Of a DNA stretch of 64,000 nucleotides, positions 33,035 through 39,603 are shown piece after piece. The notes beneath the pieces were generated by a model that saw only the letters and a program-made list of their open reading frames with translations, did no database searches and had not been told where the DNA came from. The stretch is from Geitlerinema sp. BBD 1991-9 (lineage in GTDB: Bacteria > Cyanobacteriota > Cyanobacteriia > Cyanobacteriales > Geitlerinemataceae), in assembly GCA_001657325.1 (NCBI GenBank), contig LWRO01000007.1, positions 26,171 to 90,170 of the forward strand. The letters run 5' to 3'. Made by a program: the position numbers and the translations under genes. Each line of letters starts with the position of its first letter. Position 1 is the stretch's first letter.

Positions 33035-33250
33035 CTAAGCGGGTTGAAACGTGGGTTTAACTGGAGGTAACGGCTTCCCTTCCGAACGACTGGATTCAAC
33101 CAGCATTTCCAAAACTTCCCGAGCGTTTTTCAGTGCGTCTTCGTAGCTGTCACCGTGGGTGACGGGTTGCATCACGTCTTCAAAGTCGGGTAGGAAGACA
33201 ACGAAGCAGTCGTCGGGTTCTGACCATTGAATTGCGATCGTGTATTTCAT
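33035..33250 (-). CDS. hicB: HicB-type antitoxin
   Basis: 71 aa. MKYTIAIQWSEPDDCFVVFL, then the PDFEDVMQPVTHGDSYEDAL segment and NAREVLEMLVESSRSEGKPL are the HicB N-terminal fold (partial RNase-H-like), with PPVKPTFQPA as the usual short end. No DNA-binding domain is attached, as in the short HicB class. It starts 5 bp after the hicA stop, so the pair forms an operon with the toxin gene first. HicB neutralises HicA and usually represses the operon. Confidence 0.92.
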   Translation of the reverse strand: MKYTIAIQWSEPDDCFVVFLPDFEDVMQPVTHGDSYEDALKNAREVLEMLVESSRSEGKPLPPVKPTFQPA

Positions 33251-33255
33251 GATGA

Positions 33256-33468
33256 TTATTCCTCTTTTTGTTTTTTATTTAAAAGTTCTAAAGCTTCAGT
33301 AACCTGTTTTTCTTGGTAACGCTTTGCATCTTTTCCATCATTACCAGAAATAATGAGAACTACAGACAAACTAGGATGCTTCCACTTGGTATGGCTACCT
33401 TTTGCGGAAATCTTGACAAAACCTGCTTTCGCCAGTAATTTCTTTAAATCTCGAATTTTTGGGGGCAT
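33256..33468 (-). CDS. hicA: HicA-type mRNA interferase toxin
   Basis: 70 aa with the HicA double-stranded-RNA-binding-like pattern: KIRDLKKLLAKAGFVKISAK then GSHTKWKHP, in which the His is the catalytic residue, and a C-terminal helix (EKQVTEALELLNKKQKEE). It is slightly longer than the commonest form because of a Lys-rich tail. It would cleave mRNA when HicB is depleted. The active-site His is present, so the module looks functional. It lies inside a stretch of other, partly dead, toxin-antitoxin-like genes. Confidence 0.9.
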   Translation of the reverse strand: MPPKIRDLKKLLAKAGFVKISAKGSHTKWKHPSLSVVLIISGNDGKDAKRYQEKQVTEALELLNKKQKEE

Positions 33469-33617
33469 TCTTTTACATCTTTAACGAGCATCTATAGCAA
33501 CTTCAACGATCCTCGAAAACAGTTCCGTAGAAACTCTCATCAAGGAGTGGCTCTCTAGGAATTTACCAATGTTGCTGTAGCCATTTGAAGTATAACTCTC
33601 GCATATTGATTGAGTCT

Positions 33618-33890
33618 TCAACAGTTTTGATTCTTGGCTACTGGTGCAGGAGCGCCCCGCAACATCCCTTTCGTACTCAAATCTTCATCAATTTCTTCCC
33701 AATGCAAGCCATATCCACCGCCGCAAATCTCCCAAGCCTCACGCTGTTCTGGTGTTGCATGATATAACCTCGGATACCAAACTAAAGGAACCGAAATCGC
33801 GCGACCGTCCATCAAAAAGACGGTTATCGAATCCTCATCGAACGAGACATCTTTCACTCGTTCATCAACTTTCACCGCCGAAGTAGTCAT
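33618..33890 (-). CDS. DUF2442 protein, copy 2
   Basis: 90 aa from the ATG at 33890 (MTTSAVKVDERVKDVSFDED); the longer frame starting at 33929 reads into the upstream partner gene's sequence. Nearly identical to the copy at 31432-31689 (VFLMDGRAISVPLVWYPRLY, HATPEQREAWEICGGGYGLH) but with a short extra tail (VAKNQNC). The start codon overlaps the end of a DUF4160 frame by 26 bp, the usual organisation of this pair, but that partner is broken. The two DUF2442 copies bracket the DUF29-antitoxin-hicAB block. Confidence 0.88.
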   Translation of the reverse strand: MTTSAVKVDERVKDVSFDEDSITVFLMDGRAISVPLVWYPRLYHATPEQREAWEICGGGYGLHWEEIDEDLSTKGMLRGAPAPVAKNQNC

Positions 33891-34107
33891 ACCAAGCCTC
33901 CAATAAAATATCCTGGTTGTCTCGTACAATTTTATCTATTTTACGCAACTCCCTCGCACTGAAACCGATATTACGAGCCAGACTGACGGGCGATAACTAA
34001 AACTTTACCGAATCGCGATCGCGATCGATATGAACGTGCGGCGGTTTGTTCGGTTCGTGACTGTAAAAATACAGGCGATAAGGGCCAACTCGTAAAACCG
34101 TAGGTAT
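33865..34107 (-). pseudogene. DUF4160 gene with lost start codon and internal nonsense codon
   Basis: Read on the minus strand from 34107: PTVLRVGPYRLYFYSHEPNK, then PPHVHIDRDRDSVKF, a TAG (33997-33999), then LSPVSLARNIGFSARELRKI and DKIVRDNQDILLEAWYDYF to a TGA at 33865. This is the full DUF4160 pattern over 81 codons. The initiating ATG (before PTVLR) is ATA, and the Trp usually found after KF is TAG. Both lesions are G-to-A on the coding strand. It overlaps the intact DUF2442 copy 2. Clearly a decayed partner gene. Confidence 0.88.
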
Positions 34108-34158
34108 AGGAAAGAAAACGTAAAGGGTGGGCAACTACTCACCCCACTATTTTACAAC

Positions 34159-34215
34159 TTAGTTGCTCGACGCATTCGCGGGAATCCCCAAAATATCCTT
34201 AATTTTGGGCATTTC
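34159..34215 (-). pseudogene. 19-codon scrap of the acnB 3' end
   Basis: Immediately after the xisI remnant stop, the minus strand reads [18 protein letters not shown] and a stop. The real AcnB ends [15 protein letters not shown]. The similarity continues past the stop: the minus-strand equivalents of CACCCCACTATTTTACAACT here and CACCCCACCATTCTACAACT after the real acnB align base for base except two positions. So a piece of DNA spanning the end of acnB and its downstream flank is duplicated here, about 5.4 kb away. Confidence 0.85.
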
Positions 34216-34555
34216 AAGCAACAGCAAACTCAGTCAACTTGCGAGTCTCTGAATCGTGAAATGCCAGGACGATATCCTCCTTCGGTACACCTTCCCTCAA
34301 CAACTCAGTTGCAATTCCCTCCTCCGTTCAATCTTCCTCAATATAAATCTTCTCGTTTTTAATCCGAACGTACACCGAAGCTGTATTGACTCTCCGATTA
34401 TTTTTCCAGCCGATATTAAACCAAAGATATTGACTTCTTTCATCGTCAAATATCAGAACTTCATCGATATCGGGGTCGGGAACTTGAGATGAAATTCGAT
34501 CGTATTGAGTAAGAATTTTTTTGATGATATTTTGATAATGTTCTGATTTACTCAT
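34214..34555 (-). pseudogene. xisI with internal TGA
   Basis: 114 codons, exactly the length of the intact xisI at 38797-39138. The start reads MSKSEHYQNIIKKILTQYDR, then SSQVPDPDIDEVLIFDD and the RSQYLWFNIGWKNNRRVN segment. Codon 76, Trp in the intact copy ([14 protein letters not shown]), is TGA here (34328-34330), after which the frame continues [20 protein letters not shown] to its normal end. One nonsense mutation in an otherwise well-kept gene indicates recent inactivation, or a sequencing error. Its xisH partner is reduced to a stub. Confidence 0.88.
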
Positions 34556-34667
34556 TCTAGAATATTTAATATCAATAACTGTAGCAAGCTTAAACAGTTG
34601 GTAGCAAAATTCTCGATCGATCCTTCTCGCCTAAGATCCCCAGCATCTTGGAGATGCCGGAGATATG

Positions 34668-34697
34668 GAGTGCATTTTTAACATCTTTCGCGGGCAT
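34668..34697 (-). pseudogene. stub of xisH (first ten codons)
   Basis: Minus strand from 34697: MPAKDVKNAL, against MPAKDVYHDAVKNAL in the intact xisH, so five codons are deleted and the frame then runs into unrelated sequence. The upstream flank also matches: GGCATCGCTGTCTCAAGTGT AGGGCAGAGCAG here corresponds to GGCATCGCTTTCCCAAGTGT AGGGCAGGGCAG upstream of the intact xisH. The rest of the gene, between this stub and the xisI remnant, is lost. Confidence 0.8.
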
Positions 34698-34814
34698 CGC
34701 TGTCTCAAGTGTAGGGCAGAGCAGACTCGATCGCCGCTAATCGACGAGGGTGGTGAACTCTTAGAAGAGGTGCTTTCGGACGATCGTGCGGTTTCCAGTT
34801 TGAAACTGGAGCGC

Positions 34815-34900
34815 GATCGATCGCGGTTCGAGGTCGCGTTGGTGATGGTTTGGGGGCGATCGAAGGCGCTACCGGATTTTTGGAGTGTAGCGATCGCTGT
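34815..34900. repeat. cassette-separating repeat, copy 1
   Basis: Contains GATCGCGGTTCGAGGTCGCG TTGGTGATGGTTTGGGGGCG and, further on, ACCGGATTTTTGGAGTG followed by a GCGATCG palindrome. It aligns with three more copies at 35449, 36356 and 36944. It ends about 10 bp before the stop of the hypothetical gene at 34910. The 120 bp upstream (34700-34814) hold the xisH flank and nothing else clear. Confidence 0.8.
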
Positions 34901-34909
34901 GATGCGTGG

Positions 34910-35149
34910 CTATCTCGATTCGTCTAGATGATAAGCGGTAATTGCGACTCGTCCATCTGGGCTGTAAATCGCTTCAATACGTCGATATCGATCGTGCGTC
35001 CACCAGACTTTCAAGCGTCTACCTTTTGCGGGTGCGCTCCCGATTTGACGGTAGCCAGCGGCGAGCAGCAATGCGTCGAACTCATCTGTGGGGAGTGTCT
35101 TCGATTTTATCCGCGCGATTCCGTCTAGTGCGTGTTTATCGAGGGTCAT
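34910..35149 (-). CDS. small hypothetical protein (cassette A, second gene)
   Basis: 79 aa from an ATG at 35149 (MTLDKHALDGIARIKSKTLP), or 81 aa from 35155. The sequence continues TDEFDALLLAAGYRQIGSAP, KGRRLKVWWTHDRYRRIEAI and a YSPDGRVAITAYHLDESR end. Compact alpha/beta composition with a conserved-looking WW and HDRYRRIEAIYSPDG core, the kind of small protein seen in cyanobacterial toxin-antitoxin-like pairs. Family not recognised. The start lies inside the end of the upstream frame (35136-35435), so the two are coupled. Confidence 0.6.
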   Translation of the reverse strand: MTLDKHALDGIARIKSKTLPTDEFDALLLAAGYRQIGSAPAKGRRLKVWWTHDRYRRIEAIYSPDGRVAITAYHLDESR

Positions 35150-35435
35150 AGTCACCCCGATACGTCGTCCAAATCTGATAGTTCGGCAGCACTAGGGCGA
35201 GTCCGGCGAAGCTGTGAACTGTGCCTGGGTAGCCAGTTTCGGCTTCGCAGCCTCCGATGCAGATCGAGCGGCGACCGAACCAGAAATAGAGTCCGGGGAC
35301 GAGGCAGTCCATGCTGTAGGCGATGTCTCGTCGGGGGACGTTGAGCCAGCGGGCTCGATCGCGATCGCTTTCATTTTGGGCGTGGGGTTCGCTTTCGGTG
35401 CTGTGGCTCATGACTCGTGTACGGTGCGTCACCAT
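35136..35435 (-). CDS. hypothetical protein (cassette A, first gene)
   Basis: Up to 99 aa; the true start is uncertain (an ATG at 35435 or a later one at 35312, beginning MDCLVPGLYFWFGRRSICIG). The C-terminal part, ETGYPGTVHSFAGLALVLPN then YQIWTTYRGDYDPR, looks like a folded beta-type protein, while the first 40 residues look less convincing. The stop overlaps the start of the downstream small gene by about 14 bp. No family recognised. It sits between repeat copies 2 and 1. Confidence 0.45.
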   Translation of the reverse strand: MVTHRTRVMSHSTESEPHAQNESDRDRARWLNVPRRDIAYSMDCLVPGLYFWFGRRSICIGGCEAETGYPGTVHSFAGLALVLPNYQIWTTYRGDYDPR

Positions 35436-35448
35436 GACTATTTTGGCA

Positions 35449-35620
35449 TCGATCGCGGTTCCCGATCTCGTTGGTGGTAGTTTGGGGGCGATCGAGGGGT
35501 CTGCCGGATTTGTTGGAGTGCGGCGATCGCAGTGGTGGTGCAGTAGAGTTGGTTTTGTCTGCGATCGACTTTCGATTTTCGCGACACTTGAAGACGGCTA
35601 AAACGCACTGTTGCTATGTC
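35449..35620. repeat. cassette-separating repeat, copy 2 (long form)
   Basis: Core at 35449-35530: TCGATCGCGGTTCCCGATCT, then TTGGTGGTAGTTTGGGGGCG, ATCGAGGGGTCTGCCGGATT and TGTTGGAGTGCGGCGATCGC. The likeness to copy 4 continues to about 35620 (TCTGCGATCGACTTTCGATT, then ACTTGAAGACGGCTAAAACGC against ATTTGAACGTAGGCAAAGCGC). It reaches the stop of the HNH gene, so that cassette's 3' end and the repeat are contiguous. Confidence 0.8.
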
Positions 35621-35623
35621 AGC

Positions 35624-36046
35624 TCAACGCAGGGGATAGCGTCCCTCTTGTTGTAAAAGTTGGCGCTCTAGGCGTCGATCGCTCGTATTGAAACCCAAGA
35701 TTTTTGCGGTGACTCTTCCAATAGCGGTCTGAGCCACGATCGCGTCGCCTTCAAGGCGAAAGTGTTCGTCCCAGTTATCCCGACGTGGATCGAAGAAGCG
35801 AATCAGTTGGTCTCGATCGCCGTCGATGGAGCCGATCTCGCTACCTTTCGCACGATTGCAGGGTGCGCAGGCATAAGCGAGATTATCGATGTCGTTCGTG
35901 CCGTCGTGTTTGAGGCTGATGACGTGGTCGATCTGACAGCCCCAGAAGGTGTCGGCTTCGGCAATGCGGCAATATTCACAGCGATCGCGGGCGCGTTCAG
36001 CAACTTGCTCTCGAACTCCGTCGGGGATGGGAGCGCGTTTAGCCAC
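35624..36046 (-). CDS. HNH endonuclease
   Basis: 140 aa. A zinc-type HNH domain is complete: C23-x2-C26 (RCEYCRIAE), Q38-I-D40-H41 (GCQIDHVISLKHDGT), N54/N55 region (NDIDNLAYAC) and C60-x2-C63-N64 (ACAPCNRAKGSEIG). The second half (RFFDPRRDNWDEHFRLEGDA, IGRVTAKILGFNTSDR, ERQLLQQEGRYPLR) follows the pattern of the cyanobacterial HNH family often paired with a small upstream gene. All catalytic residues are present. It would be a cytoplasmic DNA nuclease; target unknown. Its start overlaps the upstream small gene by 8 bp. Confidence 0.92.
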   Translation of the reverse strand: MAKRAPIPDGVREQVAERARDRCEYCRIAEADTFWGCQIDHVISLKHDGTNDIDNLAYACAPCNRAKGSEIGSIDGDRDQLIRFFDPRRDNWDEHFRLEGDAIVAQTAIGRVTAKILGFNTSDRRLERQLLQQEGRYPLR

Positions 36047-36293
36047 GGCTTGCGGCGAGGTGTTGGCGAGCGCGGATTTTGGCGAGGCGCATGATGTGTT
36101 CGAGTTGGAGGTACAAGTCCAGCTCGGTGCGTTCGTCGGCGGCGATTTCGTTGTCTTTTTCGCGTTCGATCAGTTGGGCGACTCGTTGTTTTGCGGTGTC
36201 GGAGGGTTGGAAGTTGGCAACGCGATCGGGGGTGGTACCGAGAGCGATGAAGTTGACGATTTCTTCGTAGAGGGGTGGTGTGGAGCCTGTCAT
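36039..36293 (-). CDS. small helical protein paired with the HNH endonuclease
   Basis: 84 aa. The first part (YEEIVNFIALGTTPDRVANF then QPSDTAKQRVAQLIEREKDN) and second part (ADERTELDLYLQLEHIMRLA, KIRARQHLAASRG) look like a helical, charged protein. Similar short genes ending in 'LDxYxxLEHxMRLAKARA' occur directly before HNH nucleases in many cyanobacteria, so this is a conserved partner, possibly regulatory or antitoxin-like. It overlaps the HNH gene start. Function not established. Confidence 0.8.
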   Translation of the reverse strand: MTGSTPPLYEEIVNFIALGTTPDRVANFQPSDTAKQRVAQLIEREKDNEIAADERTELDLYLQLEHIMRLAKIRARQHLAASRG

Positions 36294-36355
36294 GGGATCT
36301 GCGATCGGAGGTGGCTAGTTTCAGTCTAGCGTTGGTGGATTGTCTTTTTGGGCTG

Positions 36356-36440
36356 TTCGATCGCGGTTCGAGGTCGCGTTGGTGGTAGCTTGGGGGCAAT
36401 TGCAAGCTCTGCCGGATTTTGGGTTGTGCGGCGATCGCCC
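36356..36440. repeat. cassette-separating repeat, copy 3
   Basis: GTTCGATCGCGGTTCGAGGT, then CGCGTTGGTGGTAGCTTGGG, GGCAATTGCAAGCTCTGCCG and GATTTTGGGTTGTGCGGCGA TCGC. It matches copy 1 most closely at its left end. It lies between the stop of the RelE frame (36460) and the HNH-pair start (36293). Confidence 0.8.
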
Positions 36441-36459
36441 TCGGTGGACGATGGGGCGA

Positions 36460-36719
36460 TTAGCCGTATACGTCGCGGCGATGGCCGACACGATCGACGG
36501 TAATAATCCGAACGGTGCGATCGACTTCGTAGATGACGCGATAGTCACCGACGCGAAGTTTGTAGAAGCCTGCGAGATTAGCGGATAGCGGAAGGGCTGC
36601 ACGTTCTCGAAGTTGGCGGCGAGCCAATCGATTTTGGTGACGATGCGTTTGCGTTGGGGTTTGGGGATTTTCTTCAGGTCGCCGATCGCCTGCGGATCGT
36701 ACTCAACACTGTAGGTCAT
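36460..36719 (-). pseudogene. RelE/ParE-type toxin with a one-base frameshift
   Basis: Starts at ATG 36719: MTYSVEYDPQAIGDLKKIPK, then QRKRIVTKIDWLAANFENVQ. Right after NVQ the frame goes astray, but the neighbouring frame supplies exactly the expected rest: PLSANLAGFYKLRVGDYRVI then YEVDRTVRIITVDRVGHRRD and VYG before a stop at 36460. A run of three G's (36594-36596, CCC on the coding strand) would need one more base to restore QPLPLSANL. Single-base deletion or sequencing error. The catalytic region (KLRVGDYRVIYEV) is intact if the frame is restored. It overlaps its antitoxin by 4 bp. Confidence 0.85.
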
Positions 36720-36943
36720 TCATCGTCAAGGTCGAGGGCTTGGAGGGCTGCGGCGGCGCTGAAGGTTTTGGTTTGGCCGGTTTGTCTGCGTTCTCGTTGT
36801 TGTAGGAGGCTTTGGCGGAGTTGGGGGAGGATGGCGTCGGGGTCGTCGTCAAGGCGATCGTCGATGATTTCTTCGACGGTTTCGCGGATACAGGTTTTGA
36901 TGAGTTGACGGAATTCGTCGATGGTGAGGTCTTTGATTTGCAT
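36716..36943 (-). CDS. antitoxin partner of the RelE-type toxin
   Basis: 75 aa: MQIKDLTIDEFRQLIKTCIR, ETVEEIIDDRLDDDPDAILP, then QLRQSLLQQRERRQTGQTKT and a short FSAAAALQALDLDDE end. This layout (a helical DNA-binding or dimer part, then an acidic 'DDDPDA' link and a toxin-wrapping helix) matches small antitoxins encoded before RelE-type toxins in cyanobacteria. ATGA overlap with the toxin gene. If the toxin is dead it is under no selection to remain, but its own sequence looks intact. The start codon directly abuts repeat copy 4. Confidence 0.85.
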   Translation of the reverse strand: MQIKDLTIDEFRQLIKTCIRETVEEIIDDRLDDDPDAILPQLRQSLLQQRERRQTGQTKTFSAAAALQALDLDDE

Positions 36944-37095
36944 GGTGTTGGTGGTGGTTGGGGGCGATCGAGGGTTCTGCCGGATTTATTGAAGTGTGGC
37001 GATCTCTACGGTTTAGAGGTGGGGCGTGTTTTTTCTGCGATCGACCTTTAATTTTTGCAACATTTGAACGTAGGCAAAGCGCGCTATGTTGTCTG
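36944..37095. repeat. cassette-separating repeat, copy 4 (long form)
   Basis: Core 36944-37017: GGTGTTGGTGGTGGTTGGGG, GCGATCGAGGGTTCTGCCGG, ATTTATTGAAGTGTGGCGAT. The right extension to about 37095 (TTCTGCGATCGACCTTTAAT, TTTTGCAACATTTGAACGTA, GGCAAAGCGC) aligns with that of copy 2. The extension overlaps the last codons of the HEPN gene, so the repeat supplies that gene's stop. Confidence 0.8.
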
Positions 37096-38469
37096 AATAT
37101 CTAATCTCCTCCTACCAAAGAATATGAGGCTCTTTCTTTTGCCGGTCTGAGGGCAGTATTCTATGTATTTTCCATTGAAATCAATCAAATACAACAATAA
37201 TATATTAAATAAAATTTGGCAAAAGCTAATTCTATTCAGAGATTTGTGAAGCTTTTTATTGTCTCGAACTATTGATTTTGGATGTACGAATTTATTCCTT
37301 AACTCACTCCAATTTTTTGCATATTGTTCGCTCAGATTAACTCTGTCAATGAACTCGTATACAATCGTCTTCTCTTTGACATTCTTTGAGTATTTCAGAG
37401 AAGAGAGCAAGATATTTTTTACTCTTTCACTGTATACTTTTTCTGTACCTTGAATGCTAGATATCGCCTCGTCCAACTCTGCGCACAAGTCCTGATCCGC
37501 TTTGACAATATCGCTTAGGTATTTCTTAAAAACTCCCTCTATAGAAGTTGATATAGCGACGGCATGAGCTTCAAACATAAAGTCACAACACTTAGTTGTG
37601 AACATCCAGTAGCAGTAAAAATCTTCCCGCGATGAGCTGAAAGCATATAAATATTTAGAGACGAACTCGATCAGATCATTCGCCTCACTGTATCTCTCAT
37701 GCAGTATCGCACTTCTAGAAATTGACGATTTGCAAGATGTTGCATTTTGGACGTACAGCACGTGACACGAATCATTTTTCTCCTCCAAGAGGCGCCAATC
37801 CAGATTTTTGCCGAAAGCAACGCTAATTGCTTCAAGAATTCGCCTTATTAATTCAATACTTACATCATTCTTATTCCCGCTTAGTGTGGCTTTTATATGA
37901 TCGTCTTTGTGCCGGACTGTTATGCTACATTGTTCCCAGGAAAACTTACAAGTATTCCAGTATCTTGTCTCATGATACTCATTTTTTATTACTTCTAGTG
38001 CATTTGCTGGAATTTTACAGTGTCCAGGACAAAAAACCCGAAGAACTCTTCTACCTTCCTTCGCTGATGCACTTTCAGAAAAGACGCATTTTATTGTATC
38101 TATTCCTACATCAATTACTTCGCCTATAGGATGTGGGGGGATTTTAATAGTTGGTGCTAACAGTATATTTTCTGAAAACCAGTGATGCATATCTGTGTCA
38201 ATTGATTCCAATTTAAAAAGCCGATCTGCGCTGATTATCTTGGCAGGCTGATTTTCTATGATGCTGCGTTTCTTACCGAAATCAGGTAGTTCAGGATACT
38301 GGCAATAAAGCTTGAGCCTCAAGTCTCCTTTTTTTGTTTGATAGAGACGACCAGCCCCAGAAAAAGAAAGAGGTTCTTGGTTGCATTGTTGAATGAGCTT
38401 GACTTGATACAAGTCAAGCTCAAAACTTTGACTGAGTAAAGATTTTCTGATTTCCTCAATATGTAGCAT
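37084..38469 (-). CDS. ApeA-like HEPN-domain protein (candidate phage-defence gene)
   Basis: About 461 aa from ATG 38469 (MLHIEEIRKSLLSQSFELDL); an in-frame upstream extension is unlikely because it runs into the acnB tail copy. Residues ~1-270 form a large beta-rich N-terminal domain (PLSFSGAGRLYQTKKGDLRL; KIPPHPIGEVIDVGIDTIKC). The C-terminal 170 residues are helical with the HEPN RNase motif R-N-x3-H at about residue 395 (WSELRNKFVHPKSIV). This order matches the ApeA family of abortive-infection proteins. The gene is noticeably more AT-rich than its neighbours, consistent with transfer. It lies between repeat copy 4 and an acnB tail copy. Assignment to ApeA is by architecture only. Confidence 0.65.
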   Translation of the reverse strand: MLHIEEIRKSLLSQSFELDLYQVKLIQQCNQEPLSFSGAGRLYQTKKGDLRLKLYCQYPELPDFGKKRSIIENQPAKIISADRLFKLESIDTDMHHWFSENILLAPTIKIPPHPIGEVIDVGIDTIKCVFSESASAKEGRRVLRVFCPGHCKIPANALEVIKNEYHETRYWNTCKFSWEQCSITVRHKDDHIKATLSGNKNDVSIELIRRILEAISVAFGKNLDWRLLEEKNDSCHVLYVQNATSCKSSISRSAILHERYSEANDLIEFVSKYLYAFSSSREDFYCYWMFTTKCCDFMFEAHAVAISTSIEGVFKKYLSDIVKADQDLCAELDEAISSIQGTEKVYSERVKNILLSSLKYSKNVKEKTIVYEFIDRVNLSEQYAKNWSELRNKFVHPKSIVRDNKKLHKSLNRISFCQILFNILLLYLIDFNGKYIEYCPQTGKRKSLIFFGRRRLDIQTT

Positions 38470-38566
38470 ATTTCTTATGGTTCCAGATTTTACATTATCT
38501 AGTTGGAGGAAGTAAGAGCAGGAATTGGGTGAGTCATGTCCATCCAATTCCTGCCAGATTCTCACA

Positions 38567-38794
38567 CTACTTCGCATCAACAGGCATTCCGAGAATATCC
38601 TCAATCTTCAGCATATCCTCAAGTGGCACTGTACGACCTTTATTTTCAAACTCTTCAATCTCATCGAATTTGAGATAATGATACAGGTCATTCTCAAACA
38701 GCGCAATATTCTCGCTGGAGATCGCCATGTACTCCTCCACTGTCGGAACCTTACCTAGCAGCGCACATACCGCCGCCAACAGTTCTCGTGACAA
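38567..38794 (-). pseudogene. 75-codon duplicate of the acnB 3' end
   Basis: Starting from a TTG right after the xisI stop, the frame reads [60 protein letters not shown] and a LKIEDILGMPVDAK end. Real AcnB ends [20 protein letters not shown] ... [20 protein letters not shown] ... [13 protein letters not shown]. The two are about 60-65% identical, so the fragment is not a fresh copy of the resident acnB: it came from a diverged acnB or is an old copy. It has no plausible function alone. Confidence 0.9.
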
Positions 38795-38796
38795 TG

Positions 38797-39138
38797 TTAA
38801 ACCACAGCAAACTCAGTCAACTTAAGAGTTTCCGGGTCGTGAAATGCCAAAACGATATCCTCCTTCGGCACTCCCTCTCTCAATAACTCCGTTGCGATTC
38901 CCTCCTCCGTCCAATCTTCCTCAATATAAATCTTCTCGTTTTTAATCCGAACATACACCGAAGCCGCATTGACTCGCCGCTCGTTTTTCCAGCCGACGTT
39001 AAACCAAAGATATTGGCTTCTTTTATCGTCAAATATCAGAACTTCATCGATATCAGGATCGGGAACTTGGGATGAAATCTCTTCGTATTGAGTGAGGATT
39101 TTTTTGACTATATCTTGATAATGAGCTAATTTATCCAT
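38797..39138 (-). CDS. xisI: XisI family protein
   Basis: 113 aa: [101 protein letters not shown] clear XisI, named for its requirement in excision of the nif fdxN element in Anabaena, but widespread in cyanobacteria as an XisH-XisI pair without any nif element. The start overlaps the xisH stop by 13 bp. There is no XisF-type recombinase nearby. It is immediately followed by the 75-codon acnB tail copy. Confidence 0.95.
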   Translation of the reverse strand: MDKLAHYQDIVKKILTQYEEISSQVPDPDIDEVLIFDDKRSQYLWFNVGWKNERRVNAASVYVRIKNEKIYIEEDWTEEGIATELLREGVPKEDIVLAFHDPETLKLTEFAVV

Positions 39139-39542
39139 TCTAAGACCTCCTCATTTTTTATATCAGCAACTAACAGAAAAACTTGAAACTTTTGTAAAAT
39201 TAGTTGAATTGCGACCTGTTTGAAAAATCTTTCATAAATACTTTTTCCGACAGCCAAGTAAACAGTAATCTCAGGATGGGTGACAGACAGAAAGGTTTGA
39301 TAAATCAAATATTGACCCAATGCCGTTTCAAATTCACGCATCGGAGAACGACCAATAAAACTTTTTACTTCGATGACGATCTGCCGGCCTCCTTTCGTCG
39401 CAGAAAGCGATTTTCTAACGGCTAAATCGGCAACTAATTTGACCTCTGCATACTTAATGAGATACGGATCGAAAGTAATCGTCCACCCGTCCTTTATCAG
39501 TGCATTTTTAACCGCATCATGGTAAACATCCTTCGCTGGCAT
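39126..39542 (-). CDS. xisH: XisH family protein (restriction-endonuclease-like fold)
   Basis: 138 aa: MPAKDVYHDAVKNALIKDGW, TITFDPYLIKYAEVKLVADL, VIEVKSFIGRSPMREFETAL, GQYLIYQTFLSVTHPEITVY. The D39 ... E58-x-K60 arrangement is the PD-(D/E)xK nuclease signature, consistent with the endonuclease-like fold reported for XisH. Together with XisI it may act as a DNA-processing pair or a toxin-antitoxin-like module; the biochemical role is not established. The gene starts 61 bp after the acnB stop on the same strand. Intact, unlike its relative at 34.7 kb. Confidence 0.93.
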   Translation of the reverse strand: MPAKDVYHDAVKNALIKDGWTITFDPYLIKYAEVKLVADLAVRKSLSATKGGRQIVIEVKSFIGRSPMREFETALGQYLIYQTFLSVTHPEITVYLAVGKSIYERFFKQVAIQLILQKFQVFLLVADIKNEEVLEWIN

Positions 39543-39603
39543 CGCTTTCCCAAGTGTAGGGCAGGGCAGGCCCGATCGCCCACCCCACCATTCTACAACT
39601 TAG

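Noticed and set aside
34665..34931. Plus-strand open frame of about 88 codons
   Set aside because: It is composed of the xisH flank and repeat copy 1 read on the opposite strand, with no protein-like composition.
35803..36405. Long minus-strand frame opposite in register to the HNH gene
   Set aside because: Arg/Thr/Pro-rich shadow of the HNH and partner genes, in a different frame of the same strand.
34815..37095. A true integron
   Set aside because: No IntI-type integrase and no recognisable attC core or attI in the window; only the geometry of the repeats resembles one.
37084..39542. xisHI as part of an fdxN-type excision element
   Set aside because: No xisF or other site-specific recombinase and no nif genes are nearby; XisH/XisI names reflect family only.
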